Made by a program: the position numbers and the translations under genes
Shown: positions 1-6,573 of the stretch, in pieces
How positions within the stretch are numbered: position 1 is the stretch's first letter
Layout of the letters: every line of letters begins with the position of its first letter
The notes under the pieces: generated by a model
Seen by the model: the letters and a program-made list of their open reading frames with translations, nothing else
Database searches by the model: none
What the model was told of the DNA's origin: nothing
Assembly (NCBI GenBank): GCA_021161645.1
Contig: JAGHAC010000040.1
Location: 1-10,976, forward strand
Origin: a bacterium
GTDB lineage: Bacteria; Patescibacteriota; Minisyncoccia; Minisyncoccales; PEYH01
Reading direction: 5' to 3'
DNA length: 10,976 nt

Positions 1-498
1 AATTTTATGGATAAATATGAATATTCTAAAGCTAAAGAAACTTTAGACAAATTTTTCTGGAAAGATTTTTGCGATAATTATCTAGAGATAGTGAAATCGA
101 GAGTTTATAATCCAGAAACATCTCAAAAATTGCACTCAGCCCAATTTACTCTTTATACTTCCCTACTTTCTATTCTCAAACTTTATGCTCCTTTTATGCC
201 TTTTATTACAGAAGAAATTTATCAAATGTATTTCAAGAAATTTGAAAAAGAAAAAAGTATTCACATAACCATGCTTCCAAGACCAAATAAGAAATTATAT
301 TTCTCAAGAACTGCTCACAATTTTGAACTCGCAATTGACGCAATAGCCCAGATAAGAAAATACAAATCAGAACACAAACTTCCGATGAACGCGGAGATCA
401 AGAAATTTGTCTTAGCAACTAAAAAACCTAAACAAATTCAGAAATATCTTTATTTGATATCTCAGGTAATGAATATTAAAGAACTAAGTTTAAAATAA
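1..498 (+). CDS. valS: Valyl-tRNA synthetase, C-terminal part (5' end outside window)
   Basis: This is the tail of the class Ia enzyme that charges tRNA-Val with valine in the cytoplasm. The reading frame is open to the window edge, so the gene is partial; the ATG at 7 is internal. The visible 165 residues hold the helical anticodon-binding domain: the stretch ending FFWKDFCDNYLEIVKSR is typical of ValRS, followed by YAPFMPFITEEIYQ and then IRKYKSEHKLPMNAEIKK. The protein ends about where the E. coli enzyme would enter its C-terminal coiled-coil arm, so that arm appears to be absent, as in short archaeal-type ValRS (comparison from memory). IleRS or LeuRS are less likely given these motifs. 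It converges on the minus-strand gene at 545-952. Confidence 0.9.
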   Translation, partial: NFMDKYEYSKAKETLDKFFWKDFCDNYLEIVKSRVYNPETSQKLHSAQFTLYTSLLSILKLYAPFMPFITEEIYQMYFKKFEKEKSIHITMLPRPNKKLYFSRTAHNFELAIDAIAQIRKYKSEHKLPMNAEIKKFVLATKKPKQIQKYLYLISQVMNIKELSLK

Positions 499-534
499 AA
501 ACCGGGTTGCATAGTGTGAGAGCACCCGGCTTTT
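497..534. terminator. Bidirectional intrinsic terminator between convergent genes
   Basis: A hairpin pairs CCGGGT (502-507) with ACCCGG (524-529). It is extended inward by GC/GC (509-510 with 522-523) after a bulged T, leaving an 11-nt loop. On the + strand it is followed by CTTTT, a short U-tract that would serve valS. On the minus strand the same stem is followed by TTTTTATTTTA (from 501 downwards), a stronger U-tract that would end the gene at 545-952. Its place between two converging stop codons fits a shared terminator. Confidence 0.8.
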
Positions 535-544
535 ACCGCGGGAA

Positions 545-952
545 CTAAATAAAGACGCGTTTTCTTAACTCATTAGCCTTCTGAGACTTTTCTTTTTCTA
601 TCCTGTCAATCTCCGCACAGAGTTTATGTACTCTATCGGGATCTGATCTTTCTCTTTGCATTTCTCTTGCTTCACGCAACAGTTGCGATTCTCTTGTTGG
701 TTTACGGATTTCGTCAGGAATATGGGTAGCTATATGAATTTTTCCATAATATTCTAAGGACAAGATTGATGCAGTGATAATCCCGATCGGGCCAAGTATA
801 AAGAATAGCGCCATTAATGAGGTATTTCCTTTATCCCATCCTACATAAGTGTGTTCATAATAGAAGCGTTTCCAAAAACCTCTTTCAATGAACGCAGCCA
901 CAAACCCACATATGATCCAACCAATCACAGCCAGAACAATCCATTTTGTCAT
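545..952 (-). CDS. Small two-helix membrane protein of unknown function
   Basis: I do not recognise this 135-residue protein. Two hydrophobic segments lie at about residues 4-22 and 45-66, separated by a basic and aromatic stretch (RGFWKRFYYEHTY). The rest, about 78-135, is a strongly charged, probably helical tail rich in Arg, Glu and Lys that could form a coiled coil. The start is well supported: GGGGGA (961-966) sits 8 nt before the ATG and a near-consensus promoter lies further upstream, so it seems to be transcribed alone. GC over 601-900 is about 40% by my count, against about 25-28% in sampled stretches of trpS and the sugar kinase, with codons such as CGG and GCG. That could mean recent acquisition or an orphan gene. 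No function can be given from the sequence. Confidence 0.75.
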   Translation of the reverse strand: MTKWIVLAVIGWIICGFVAAFIERGFWKRFYYEHTYVGWDKGNTSLMALFFILGPIGIITASILSLEYYGKIHIATHIPDEIRKPTRESQLLREAREMQRERSDPDRVHKLCAEIDRIEKEKSQKANELRKRVFI

Positions 953-994
953 TTCTATCTTCCCCCTTTTTAAATGAGCAGTAGTTTATCTAAA

Positions 995-1023
995 AATATA
1001 TCATAAATATTTCTTAATGTCAA
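995..1023 (-). promoter_or_regulatory. Near-consensus sigma-70-type promoter for the small membrane protein gene
   Basis: On the minus strand TTGACA (1018-1023) is followed by a 17-nt spacer and TATATT (995-1000). The -35 box is perfect and the -10 box matches five of six positions. Transcription would start near 988, giving a leader of about 35 nt that includes the GGGGGA ribosome-binding site. It is the best promoter by eye in the window. Confidence 0.8.
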
Positions 1024-1085
1024 GCATATCTTAACGAGTTTGTGATATTTGTTCTCAGATGATTTCGATTCTATGAGAATTTGTT

Positions 1086-1120
1086 GTTTAAAGTTTAGGG
1101 TTTAAAGTTTTATGTTATTT
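1086..1120 (-). repeat. Heptamer repeat tract A, across the trpS stop codon
   Basis: On the coding (minus) strand five consecutive 7-mers read AAATAAC, ATAAAAC, TTTAAAC, CCTAAAC, TTTAAAC. The shared core is NNTAAAC with two variable leading bases. The trpS stop TAA (1110-1112) lies inside the second unit. The first unit, AAATAAC, is identical to the first unit of tract B at the end of the PfkB gene. No coding or terminator role is evident. Confidence 0.75.
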
Positions 1121-2096
1121 GCATCGCCTCTTTTACTAATTCTAAAGTCTTTTTTATTTTCTTTTGAGTCTTTATTCTTCCCTCCTCTAAAATTTCTTTT
1201 ATTAGTTTTGGCTTTTTTCCAAACTCTTTTCTCTTTTGACGAATTGGGTCTAAAAATTCATTAAGCATTTTTGCTAATTGTTTTTTGCATTCAACGCAGC
1301 CGAGTTTTCCTGACGGACATAATTCTTTTAATTCTTCTGCGTGTTTCGGAAAAAATGCCTGATAATAATTATAAATATTACAAATCTCTGGATGTCCGGG
1401 ATCCCCTAAACGGACTTTTTTGGGATCAGTGATTGCCTTCATTACTTTTTTCTCTACTGTTTTTGGATCATCTTTCAAAAAGATGGCGTTTCCTCTTGAT
1501 TTTGACATTTTCTGCCCGTCGAGTCCGGGCAAAATAGGAGTTTTACTTAATATTGGCTCAGGAATAGGAAATACCTTCTTAAATGTTCTATTGAAAGTTC
1601 TTGCAATCTCACGGGTTAATTCAATATGTGGCAATTGATCTTTCCCAACCGGCACTAAATTTGCTCTAACACATAGGATATCTGCGGCTTGGGAAACAGG
1701 GTAGCTGATAAATCCAAGAGATGGCTTTTTGATTCCCGATGCTTTAATTTCTTCTTTAACCGTAGGGTTTCTTTTTACTCTTTGAAAAGTAACGAGCATT
1801 GAAAAGATTACATAAAGTTCTGCGATTTCCGGGATTTGGGACTGAACAAAAATTGTTGATTTATTGGGGTCGATTCCAACCGACAAATAATCTAAAACAA
1901 TTTCTTTTATGTTATTTTCAATTTCTTTTGATTTATTTAATTGGTCAGTTAAGACCTGATAGTCAGCAATAATAAAATAGCACTCGTATTTATCTTGCAA
2001 CGCGACTCGAGCCTTAAGAGAGCCAACGTAATGCCCAAGATGTAGCGGCCCTGTTGGCCTATCTCCGGTAAGAATTATTTTATTTTTGTTTTGCAT
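1110..2096 (-). CDS. trpS: Tryptophanyl-tRNA synthetase, probable iron-sulfur type
   Basis: This cytoplasmic class I enzyme charges tRNA-Trp. In the 328-residue protein starting MQNKNKIILTGDRPTG, the HIGH-type motif is HLGH (19-22), GKDQLPHIELTREIA lies near 151-165, and the KMSKS loop is exact (196-200) within GLDGQKMSKSRG. Length is normal for the family. Cys239, 260, 267 and 270 form C-x20-C-x6-C-x2-C, close to the C-x22-C-x6-C-x2-C that binds a [4Fe-4S] cluster in Thermotoga maritima TrpRS. I prefer the ATG at 2094-2096, where the family normally begins; an in-frame TTG at 2100-2102 would add two residues. Neither start has a Shine-Dalgarno sequence. A GC-rich inverted-repeat element ends 13 nt upstream of the ATG. 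No T-box motif is seen. Confidence 0.93.
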   Translation of the reverse strand: MQNKNKIILTGDRPTGPLHLGHYVGSLKARVALQDKYECYFIIADYQVLTDQLNKSKEIENNIKEIVLDYLSVGIDPNKSTIFVQSQIPEIAELYVIFSMLVTFQRVKRNPTVKEEIKASGIKKPSLGFISYPVSQAADILCVRANLVPVGKDQLPHIELTREIARTFNRTFKKVFPIPEPILSKTPILPGLDGQKMSKSRGNAIFLKDDPKTVEKKVMKAITDPKKVRLGDPGHPEICNIYNYYQAFFPKHAEELKELCPSGKLGCVECKKQLAKMLNEFLDPIRQKRKEFGKKPKLIKEILEEGRIKTQKKIKKTLELVKEAMQIT

Positions 2097-2109
2097 AATC
2101 AAGAATGTG

Positions 2110-2255
2110 GCGAGAACATTTCTCTCGAAATGCGTCTCGGAGGCCGAGCGGGCATGGTTTGAGCGTTTATATGCTCAAGAGCGAGACCGAGAGCCGAGCA
2201 GCGATTTCCTCGCTGGGGAAATCGACTGCGTCAATTTCGAGAGAAATGTTCGAGC
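2110..2255. repeat. GC-rich 146-bp inverted-repeat element between aldolase and trpS (MITE-like or structured RNA)
   Basis: The outer arms are an exact 18-bp inverted repeat (2114-2131 with 2234-2251), plus two outer G/C pairs across a 2-nt mismatch. Inside, a 12-bp stem with one bulge pairs 2198-2209 with 2217-2229. A second hairpin pairs TTGAGC (2159-2164) with GCTCAA (2173-2178), and GTCTCG (2134-2139) can pair with CGAGAC (2182-2187). GCCGAGC occurs twice (2143-2149, 2193-2199). By my count 79 of 146 bases are G or C (54%), far above its surroundings. It fills the gap between the aldolase stop and the trpS start. It could be a small non-autonomous mobile repeat or a structured leader RNA for trpS. 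No clear target-site duplication and no terminator U-tract are seen. Confidence 0.7.
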
Positions 2256-2268
2256 AAATATTGATTTA

Positions 2269-3108
2269 TTAATTTTTGTTTATGCTTTCAAAAATCCCAA
2301 TTTTTTCTTGCACTAGATCGCTTATCGCTTTTATTACAGGCGGAAGAATTTTGTATGGTTTTATAATCTTTTTCTTTAGTGATCCGGTTAATGATTTTTT
2401 CCACGCTATTCGAAGTTCTGTATTTACATTAATTTTTACTACTCCATTTTTAATTGCTTCCTTGATGTCTTTTTTTGATGTTCCAGAACCACCGTGAAGC
2501 ACTAAAAACACTGAAATTTCTTCTTTAATTTTTTTGAGATGTTTAATATTCAACCGGATAGGCTTTTTATAAACTCCATGCAAATTTCCAATGTTTATTG
2601 CCAAACTATCAATGTCTGTTTTTTTAACAAATTCTTTGGCTTTTTCAATGTCTTCAAATAGAACTTCCTTTGGTAACTCTTTATGAATTTCCGATCCTCC
2701 GTGAATTGATTTTATTTCTCCTTCAACTAAGCAACCTTTTTTATGAGCATATTTTACTATTTTATTTGTAATTTTTAAGTTTTCTTGAAGGTTTAAAATT
2801 GACCCATCAAAATGAACACAATCATAACCAAGATCAATTGCTTTTTTAATTAAATCAATATCTTTTCCGTGGTCTAAATTAAGATAAATATAAGGAAATT
2901 TTTTGCGATATAAATCTCTTAATAGTGTAGCTTCTTCTATGCCAAAAAAATTAACTTCTCCTTGACTTGTTCCTAAAATTACCGGTGATTTTAATCTCTC
3001 CGCAGCGCTAACTATTGCTTTAAGTTGCTCCAAAGTTGAAAAATTAAACTGCCCTATCGCCCACTTTTCTTTTTTTGCTTTTTTGAAAAAATATTTGAGA
3101 CTTTTCAT
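2269..3108 (-). CDS. fba: Class II fructose-bisphosphate aldolase family protein
   Basis: This predicted zinc-dependent cytoplasmic aldolase reversibly splits fructose 1,6-bisphosphate into dihydroxyacetone phosphate and glyceraldehyde 3-phosphate. The 279-residue TIM-barrel protein has the family landmarks in order: NLDHG (77-81) with catalytic Asp79 and zinc ligand His80, VHFDGS (98-103), VEGEI (128-132), NLHGVY (175-180) with His177, LVLHGGSGT (202-210) with His205, and the phosphate-binding KINVNTELR (225-233). Tagatose-bisphosphate aldolase or a related class II enzyme cannot be excluded, but PEP synthase and a PfkB kinase just upstream favour a role in glycolysis or gluconeogenesis. It starts 22 nt after the PfkB stop with no Shine-Dalgarno sequence, presumably in the same transcript. 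Confidence 0.88.
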   Translation of the reverse strand: MKSLKYFFKKAKKEKWAIGQFNFSTLEQLKAIVSAAERLKSPVILGTSQGEVNFFGIEEATLLRDLYRKKFPYIYLNLDHGKDIDLIKKAIDLGYDCVHFDGSILNLQENLKITNKIVKYAHKKGCLVEGEIKSIHGGSEIHKELPKEVLFEDIEKAKEFVKKTDIDSLAINIGNLHGVYKKPIRLNIKHLKKIKEEISVFLVLHGGSGTSKKDIKEAIKNGVVKINVNTELRIAWKKSLTGSLKKKIIKPYKILPPVIKAISDLVQEKIGIFESINKN

Positions 3109-3128
3109 AAAAATCAGTAGAAAATTTT

Positions 3129-3156
3129 GTTTATAGTTTATCGTTTATAGTTATTT
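3129..3156 (-). repeat. Heptamer repeat tract B, across the PfkB-gene stop codon
   Basis: On the coding strand four consecutive 7-mers read AAATAAC, TATAAAC, GATAAAC, TATAAAC, with the same NNTAAAC core as tract A. The tract encodes the last residues of the kinase (ITINDKL) and supplies its TAA stop (3131-3133). The repeat has therefore set the end of this protein. Confidence 0.75.
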
Positions 3157-4084
3157 TTACCTTTGAAAATTTTTGATTCTCTCTTAAAAGTCCTTCTTTT
3201 GCTCCCCACTGTTTTAGACAAGCTGCTGAATTAGCTGTAGCTAATTGAATAGCAGAAATTGGGTCATTGGTTTTTATTAAGCCGGCTACAAAGCCAGCCC
3301 CATAAGCGTCTCCTGCTCCAGTTCTATCTTTAACTTTTGTGTTTACAATTCCTGCCTGAAAAATATTTCTTCCATCAAAGACAATCGACCCTTCTTTGCC
3401 TTTTGTGATAATCAAATATCCCCTAATTTCTCTTTTTAGCTTTTTTAATAAACTTTTCTCGGATCTATGTCTTCCAAATAAAAGCTTTGCTTCACTTTTA
3501 TTTACAATTAAAACATCTATTAGGTTGATCCATCTCTCTATTTTATTTCTTAAGATTGCAATCTGTTCTTTACTTGGGTTTATTGCTACTCTAGTTTTGT
3601 TTTTCTTTGCAAACTTTATAATTTTAAGGGTATTTTTAGCAAATTCACCAGATAGCGGAGCTAAATAATACCAGCTTGATTTTAATTTTTCTAAGTCAAA
3701 ATTTTGAGGAAGATACCTTGAGGAATCTCGATAAACTAAAATGACTCTTCCTTTTTCTTTTTCGCTTAGAATCACTGAGAGATTCGTTGTTCTTTTTTCT
3801 TCCACTGCAACTAAATTTGTGGCAATTTTAAATCTTTTCAGATCCGTCAATACTAAGAATCCTGCATAATCATTTCCTATACATCCACAGTAAGCGGTAT
3901 TAAATCCTTGAAGAGAGAAAGTGGTTGCTGCGTTTGTTCCCCCGCCCCCTGTTTTTATCAAAATTTTATCAATTTCTATTTTTTCTCCAACAGGAAAACA
4001 AAGATTTCGCTGAAAAAAATCTTTCGAGGTAATAAATATATCTTCACTTGCCGACCCGAAAGTTATGACGTCGAATTTTTTCAT
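3131..4084 (-). CDS. PfkB-family carbohydrate kinase, possible phosphofructokinase
   Basis: This is a ribokinase-fold kinase that phosphorylates a sugar or nucleoside with ATP in the cytoplasm. Visible are the N-terminal substrate-side glycine motif GGGGTNAA (46-53), NKSEA (195-199), and the C-terminal PfkB signature DRTGAGDAYGAGF (253-265) with catalytic base Asp259. Its 317 residues are normal for the family. The family does not reveal the substrate: ribose, adenosine, fructose 6-phosphate and others are all possible. Its position between PEP synthase and fructose-bisphosphate aldolase makes a fructose-phosphate kinase role attractive, but that is inference. Its ATG overlaps the PEP synthase stop in ATGA (4081-4084), suggesting coupled translation, with AAGAAGAG just before it as a weak ribosome-binding site. 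The last residues are encoded by heptamer tract B. Confidence 0.88.
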   Translation of the reverse strand: MKKFDVITFGSASEDIFITSKDFFQRNLCFPVGEKIEIDKILIKTGGGGTNAATTFSLQGFNTAYCGCIGNDYAGFLVLTDLKRFKIATNLVAVEEKRTTNLSVILSEKEKGRVILVYRDSSRYLPQNFDLEKLKSSWYYLAPLSGEFAKNTLKIIKFAKKNKTRVAINPSKEQIAILRNKIERWINLIDVLIVNKSEAKLLFGRHRSEKSLLKKLKREIRGYLIITKGKEGSIVFDGRNIFQAGIVNTKVKDRTGAGDAYGAGFVAGLIKTNDPISAIQLATANSAACLKQWGAKEGLLRENQKFSKVKITINDKL

Positions 4085-6522
4085 CTCTTCTTTGCTAATT
4101 TTAGAATTGTTTTAATAACTGCATCCGGGCTTAGAGACATCGCATCAATTTTTTTCTTTTCTAAAAATCTTGCAAATTCGATGAATGTGGACGGAGCGTC
4201 GCCACAGATTCCCACATATTTTTTCTTTCCTTTACATTTTTTTATTACCTCGCTAATAAGTCTTTTTACCGCTTCATTTCGTTCATCTCCAATATGGGCA
4301 ATTTGGGCGTTGTCTCTGTCCATTCCCAATGTTAATTGAGTTAGATCATTTGAGCCAATAGACATTCCATCAAAAATTTTTAAAAATTCATCTGCTAAAA
4401 TCACATTTGATGGAATCTCGCACATTACATAAATCTTTACTCCATCTTTGCCTCTTTTTAGCCCGTATTTTGTTATTAAATCAATTACTCCTTGTCCTTC
4501 TTCTGGGGTTCTGCAGAAAGGAATCATCACCGAGACATTTTTTAAGCCGAAAACATCTCTCACTCTTTTTATTGCTTGACATTCCATTCCAAAAGCAGAG
4601 GCAAAACGAGGATCATAGTAACGGGAAGCACCTCGCCATCCGATCATTGGATTTTCTTCTTCTGGTTCAAACAAATTGCCGCCTACAAGCTGGGCATATT
4701 CATTTGTTTTGAAGTCAGAAAATCTCACAATTACTTCATTGGGCCAAAAAGCTGCAGCAATTTGTCCGATTCCTTCGGCTAATTCTTTTACAAAGTATTC
4801 TCTTTTATCTTTGTGCTCAATTGTTATTTCTTCGATTTTTTTTACAAGTTTCTGTATTTCTTTTTGGCTAACTTTTCTTACTAAAGGCAACTTATTAATT
4901 CGCCTCTGCTTTAGTTGCTTATAATAATATAAAGCCAAGGGATGGACTTTGATTTTTTGAGCTATGATAAATTCTTCTCTTGCTAACCCTACTCCTTCAA
5001 CTGGTAAAAAGGAGGTTTTAAAAGCAATTTCAGGCGCACCAATATTTACAACAATCTTTGTTTTTGGTTTTGGAAGTTTTTCTAAGTTATACCGTTTAAC
5101 CTTATAGGGAATTTTTCCCAAAAATACTCTTCCTTTTAACCCTTGAGTGCAGTCAACAGTAACATATTGTCCAGTTTTTAAGATTTTCGTTGCTTTTTGG
5201 GTGCCTACGATACACGGGATTCCAAGTTCTCTTGATACTATCGCTGCATGGCAGGTTTTAGAACCCTCGTTAGTAACAATAGCTGAGGCAATTTTCATTA
5301 CCGGGACCCAATCCGGATCTGTCATTCTAGTAACAAGTACGTCTCCTTTTTTGAAATCACTCATTTTTTTGATACTTTCGATTACTTTGACCTTTCCTTC
5401 ACCAATTTTATCTCCTATCGCAATTCCCTTTAGAATTGGTTCTTTTTTGGTTTTAATTTGATATTCTTCATAGATAGTACCTTTTTTGTGGGCATGAATG
5501 GTCTCGGGTCTTGCTTGTACAATAAAAAGTTGACCTGTTTTTCCATCTTTTGCCCATTCGATGTCTTGAGGCGTCCATCTGTTTGCAAGTTTTGAATAAT
5601 GTTCTTCAATTAGACACCCCCATTTTGCAAGGGTTAAAATTTCTTCATCTGTCAGTGAGAATTCTAATCGAAGTTTTGGCGGAACCGGCATTTCTTTCAG
5701 TCCTTCCTTTTTTCCGTAAATTAGTTTTTTTGTTTTTCTTCCAAGATTTTTGACAATAATTGATTTATAGCCTTTTTTTAGGGCGGGCTTGAAGACAAAA
5801 AACTCGTCTGGAGTAATTCTTCCTTTAACAATCATTTCTCCTACGCCCCAAATTGAATTAATTAAAACAACATTGGAAAAGCCGGTTTCAGTATCTAAGG
5901 TAAACATTATTCCAGATGAGGCGAGATCGGATCGAACCATCTTTTGAATTCCTACAGATAAAGCAATTTTAAGATGACCAAACCCTTTTTCTTCACGATA
6001 AGCAATAGCTCTGTTTGTAAAGAGAGAGGCAATGCATTTTTTAACTGCTTTAAGAAGTTCTTCTTCTCCTTGAACATTTAGATAAGTTTCTTGTTGTCCT
6101 GCAAAAGATGCGGTTGGCAAATCTTCGGCAGTAGCAGAACTTCTTACTGCTACATCTACGTTTTTTTGTTTGTAAATTTGTGAGAGTTTTTCATAATTCT
6201 TAACAATTTCCCTTTTTAGCTCTTCAGGAAATTCTGCTTTGAGAATTAATCTTCTTATTGTCTTTCCTACTTCCTGTAATTGTTTAATATTGCGCGAGTC
6301 AAAATTTGTAAATAGCTCCTTTAATTTTTGCTTTAGTCCTGCTTTTTCGAGGAAGTAAAAATAAGCATAAGAAGTAAGAGCAAATCCATTAGGGATATTG
6401 ATCCCCTTTTTTGTTAAAGTTTGATACATTTCACCCAAAGAGGCATTTTTGCCCCCAACAAGTGGTACATCTTTATGAGTAATTTCTCTAAACCACAGAA
6501 TAAATTTTTTCTCTTTTTCCAT
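4081..6522 (-). CDS. ppsA: Phosphoenolpyruvate synthase (pyruvate, water dikinase)
   Basis: It interconverts pyruvate, ATP and water with PEP, AMP and phosphate. The 813-residue protein has the full three-part architecture. The N-terminal ATP-binding domain shows GGKNASLGEM (23-32), VRSSATAEDLPTASFAGQQ (126-144) and QARPET (336-341). The central phosphohistidine domain is NEGSKTCHAAIVSRELGIPC, with His425 accepting phosphate. The C-terminal PEP/pyruvate barrel has GWRGASRYYDPRF, PFCRTPEEG, GSNDLTQLTLGMDRD and GICGDAPS with catalytic Cys773. The length is typical. Pyruvate-phosphate dikinase is less likely given these motifs and the size. It follows the acetyl-CoA synthetase alpha gene after a 39-nt gap and has no Shine-Dalgarno sequence; an AT palindrome touches the start codon. 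Confidence 0.95.
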   Translation of the reverse strand: MEKEKKFILWFREITHKDVPLVGGKNASLGEMYQTLTKKGINIPNGFALTSYAYFYFLEKAGLKQKLKELFTNFDSRNIKQLQEVGKTIRRLILKAEFPEELKREIVKNYEKLSQIYKQKNVDVAVRSSATAEDLPTASFAGQQETYLNVQGEEELLKAVKKCIASLFTNRAIAYREEKGFGHLKIALSVGIQKMVRSDLASSGIMFTLDTETGFSNVVLINSIWGVGEMIVKGRITPDEFFVFKPALKKGYKSIIVKNLGRKTKKLIYGKKEGLKEMPVPPKLRLEFSLTDEEILTLAKWGCLIEEHYSKLANRWTPQDIEWAKDGKTGQLFIVQARPETIHAHKKGTIYEEYQIKTKKEPILKGIAIGDKIGEGKVKVIESIKKMSDFKKGDVLVTRMTDPDWVPVMKIASAIVTNEGSKTCHAAIVSRELGIPCIVGTQKATKILKTGQYVTVDCTQGLKGRVFLGKIPYKVKRYNLEKLPKPKTKIVVNIGAPEIAFKTSFLPVEGVGLAREEFIIAQKIKVHPLALYYYKQLKQRRINKLPLVRKVSQKEIQKLVKKIEEITIEHKDKREYFVKELAEGIGQIAAAFWPNEVIVRFSDFKTNEYAQLVGGNLFEPEEENPMIGWRGASRYYDPRFASAFGMECQAIKRVRDVFGLKNVSVMIPFCRTPEEGQGVIDLITKYGLKRGKDGVKIYVMCEIPSNVILADEFLKIFDGMSIGSNDLTQLTLGMDRDNAQIAHIGDERNEAVKRLISEVIKKCKGKKKYVGICGDAPSTFIEFARFLEKKKIDAMSLSPDAVIKTILKLAKKR

Positions 6523-6539
6523 AATTTTTATAAAAATTA
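6522..6539. promoter_or_regulatory. Perfect 18-bp AT palindrome at the ppsA start codon
   Basis: TAATTTTTATAAAAATTA is its own reverse complement and includes the T complementary to the A of the ppsA ATG. It takes the place where a ribosome-binding site would be expected. It could be an operator or a weak hairpin. In such AT-rich DNA a chance or structural origin is also possible. Confidence 0.4.
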
Positions 6540-6545
6540 ATTATT

Positions 6546-6573
6546 CACTGCCCACTACTCACTACTCACTGAC
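6546..6573 (-). repeat. Heptamer repeat tract C, across the acdA stop codon
   Basis: On the coding strand four consecutive 7-mers read GTCAGTG, AGTAGTG, AGTAGTG, GGCAGTG, with core NNYAGTG. The acdA stop TAG (6562-6564) lies inside the second unit, and the tract encodes the C-terminal VSE. The unit differs from tracts A and B, but the period and the position over a stop codon are the same. Confidence 0.75.

Noticed and set aside
536..541. CCGCGG palindrome after the valS terminator
   Set aside because: A 6-bp palindrome is too short to support a regulatory claim.
1051..1080. Hairpin TTCTCA (1052-1057) with TGAGAA (1074-1079) as the trpS terminator
   Set aside because: The stem is only 6 bp with a 16-nt loop and is not followed by a U-tract on the minus strand. 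It may be chance.
1093..1106. TTTAGGG, a telomere-like repeat
   Set aside because: It occurs once only, as part of the 7-bp NNTAAAC tract; there is no array.
2097..2268. T-box riboswitch upstream of trpS
   Set aside because: No AGGGUGGNACCGCG-like antiterminator motif, no terminator with a U-tract and no recognisable specifier loop were seen.
2086..2316. Open frame of 76 codons on the + strand crossing the inverted-repeat element
   Set aside because: It runs over both arms of the inverted repeat and into the antisense of fba and trpS, has no ribosome-binding site, and resembles no known protein. The open frame is best explained by the GC-rich repeat.
3396..5753. Several + strand open frames of 67-143 codons opposite the PfkB kinase and ppsA
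   Set aside because: They are antisense to well-supported genes with intact family motifs, and have no homology or ribosome-binding sites of their own.
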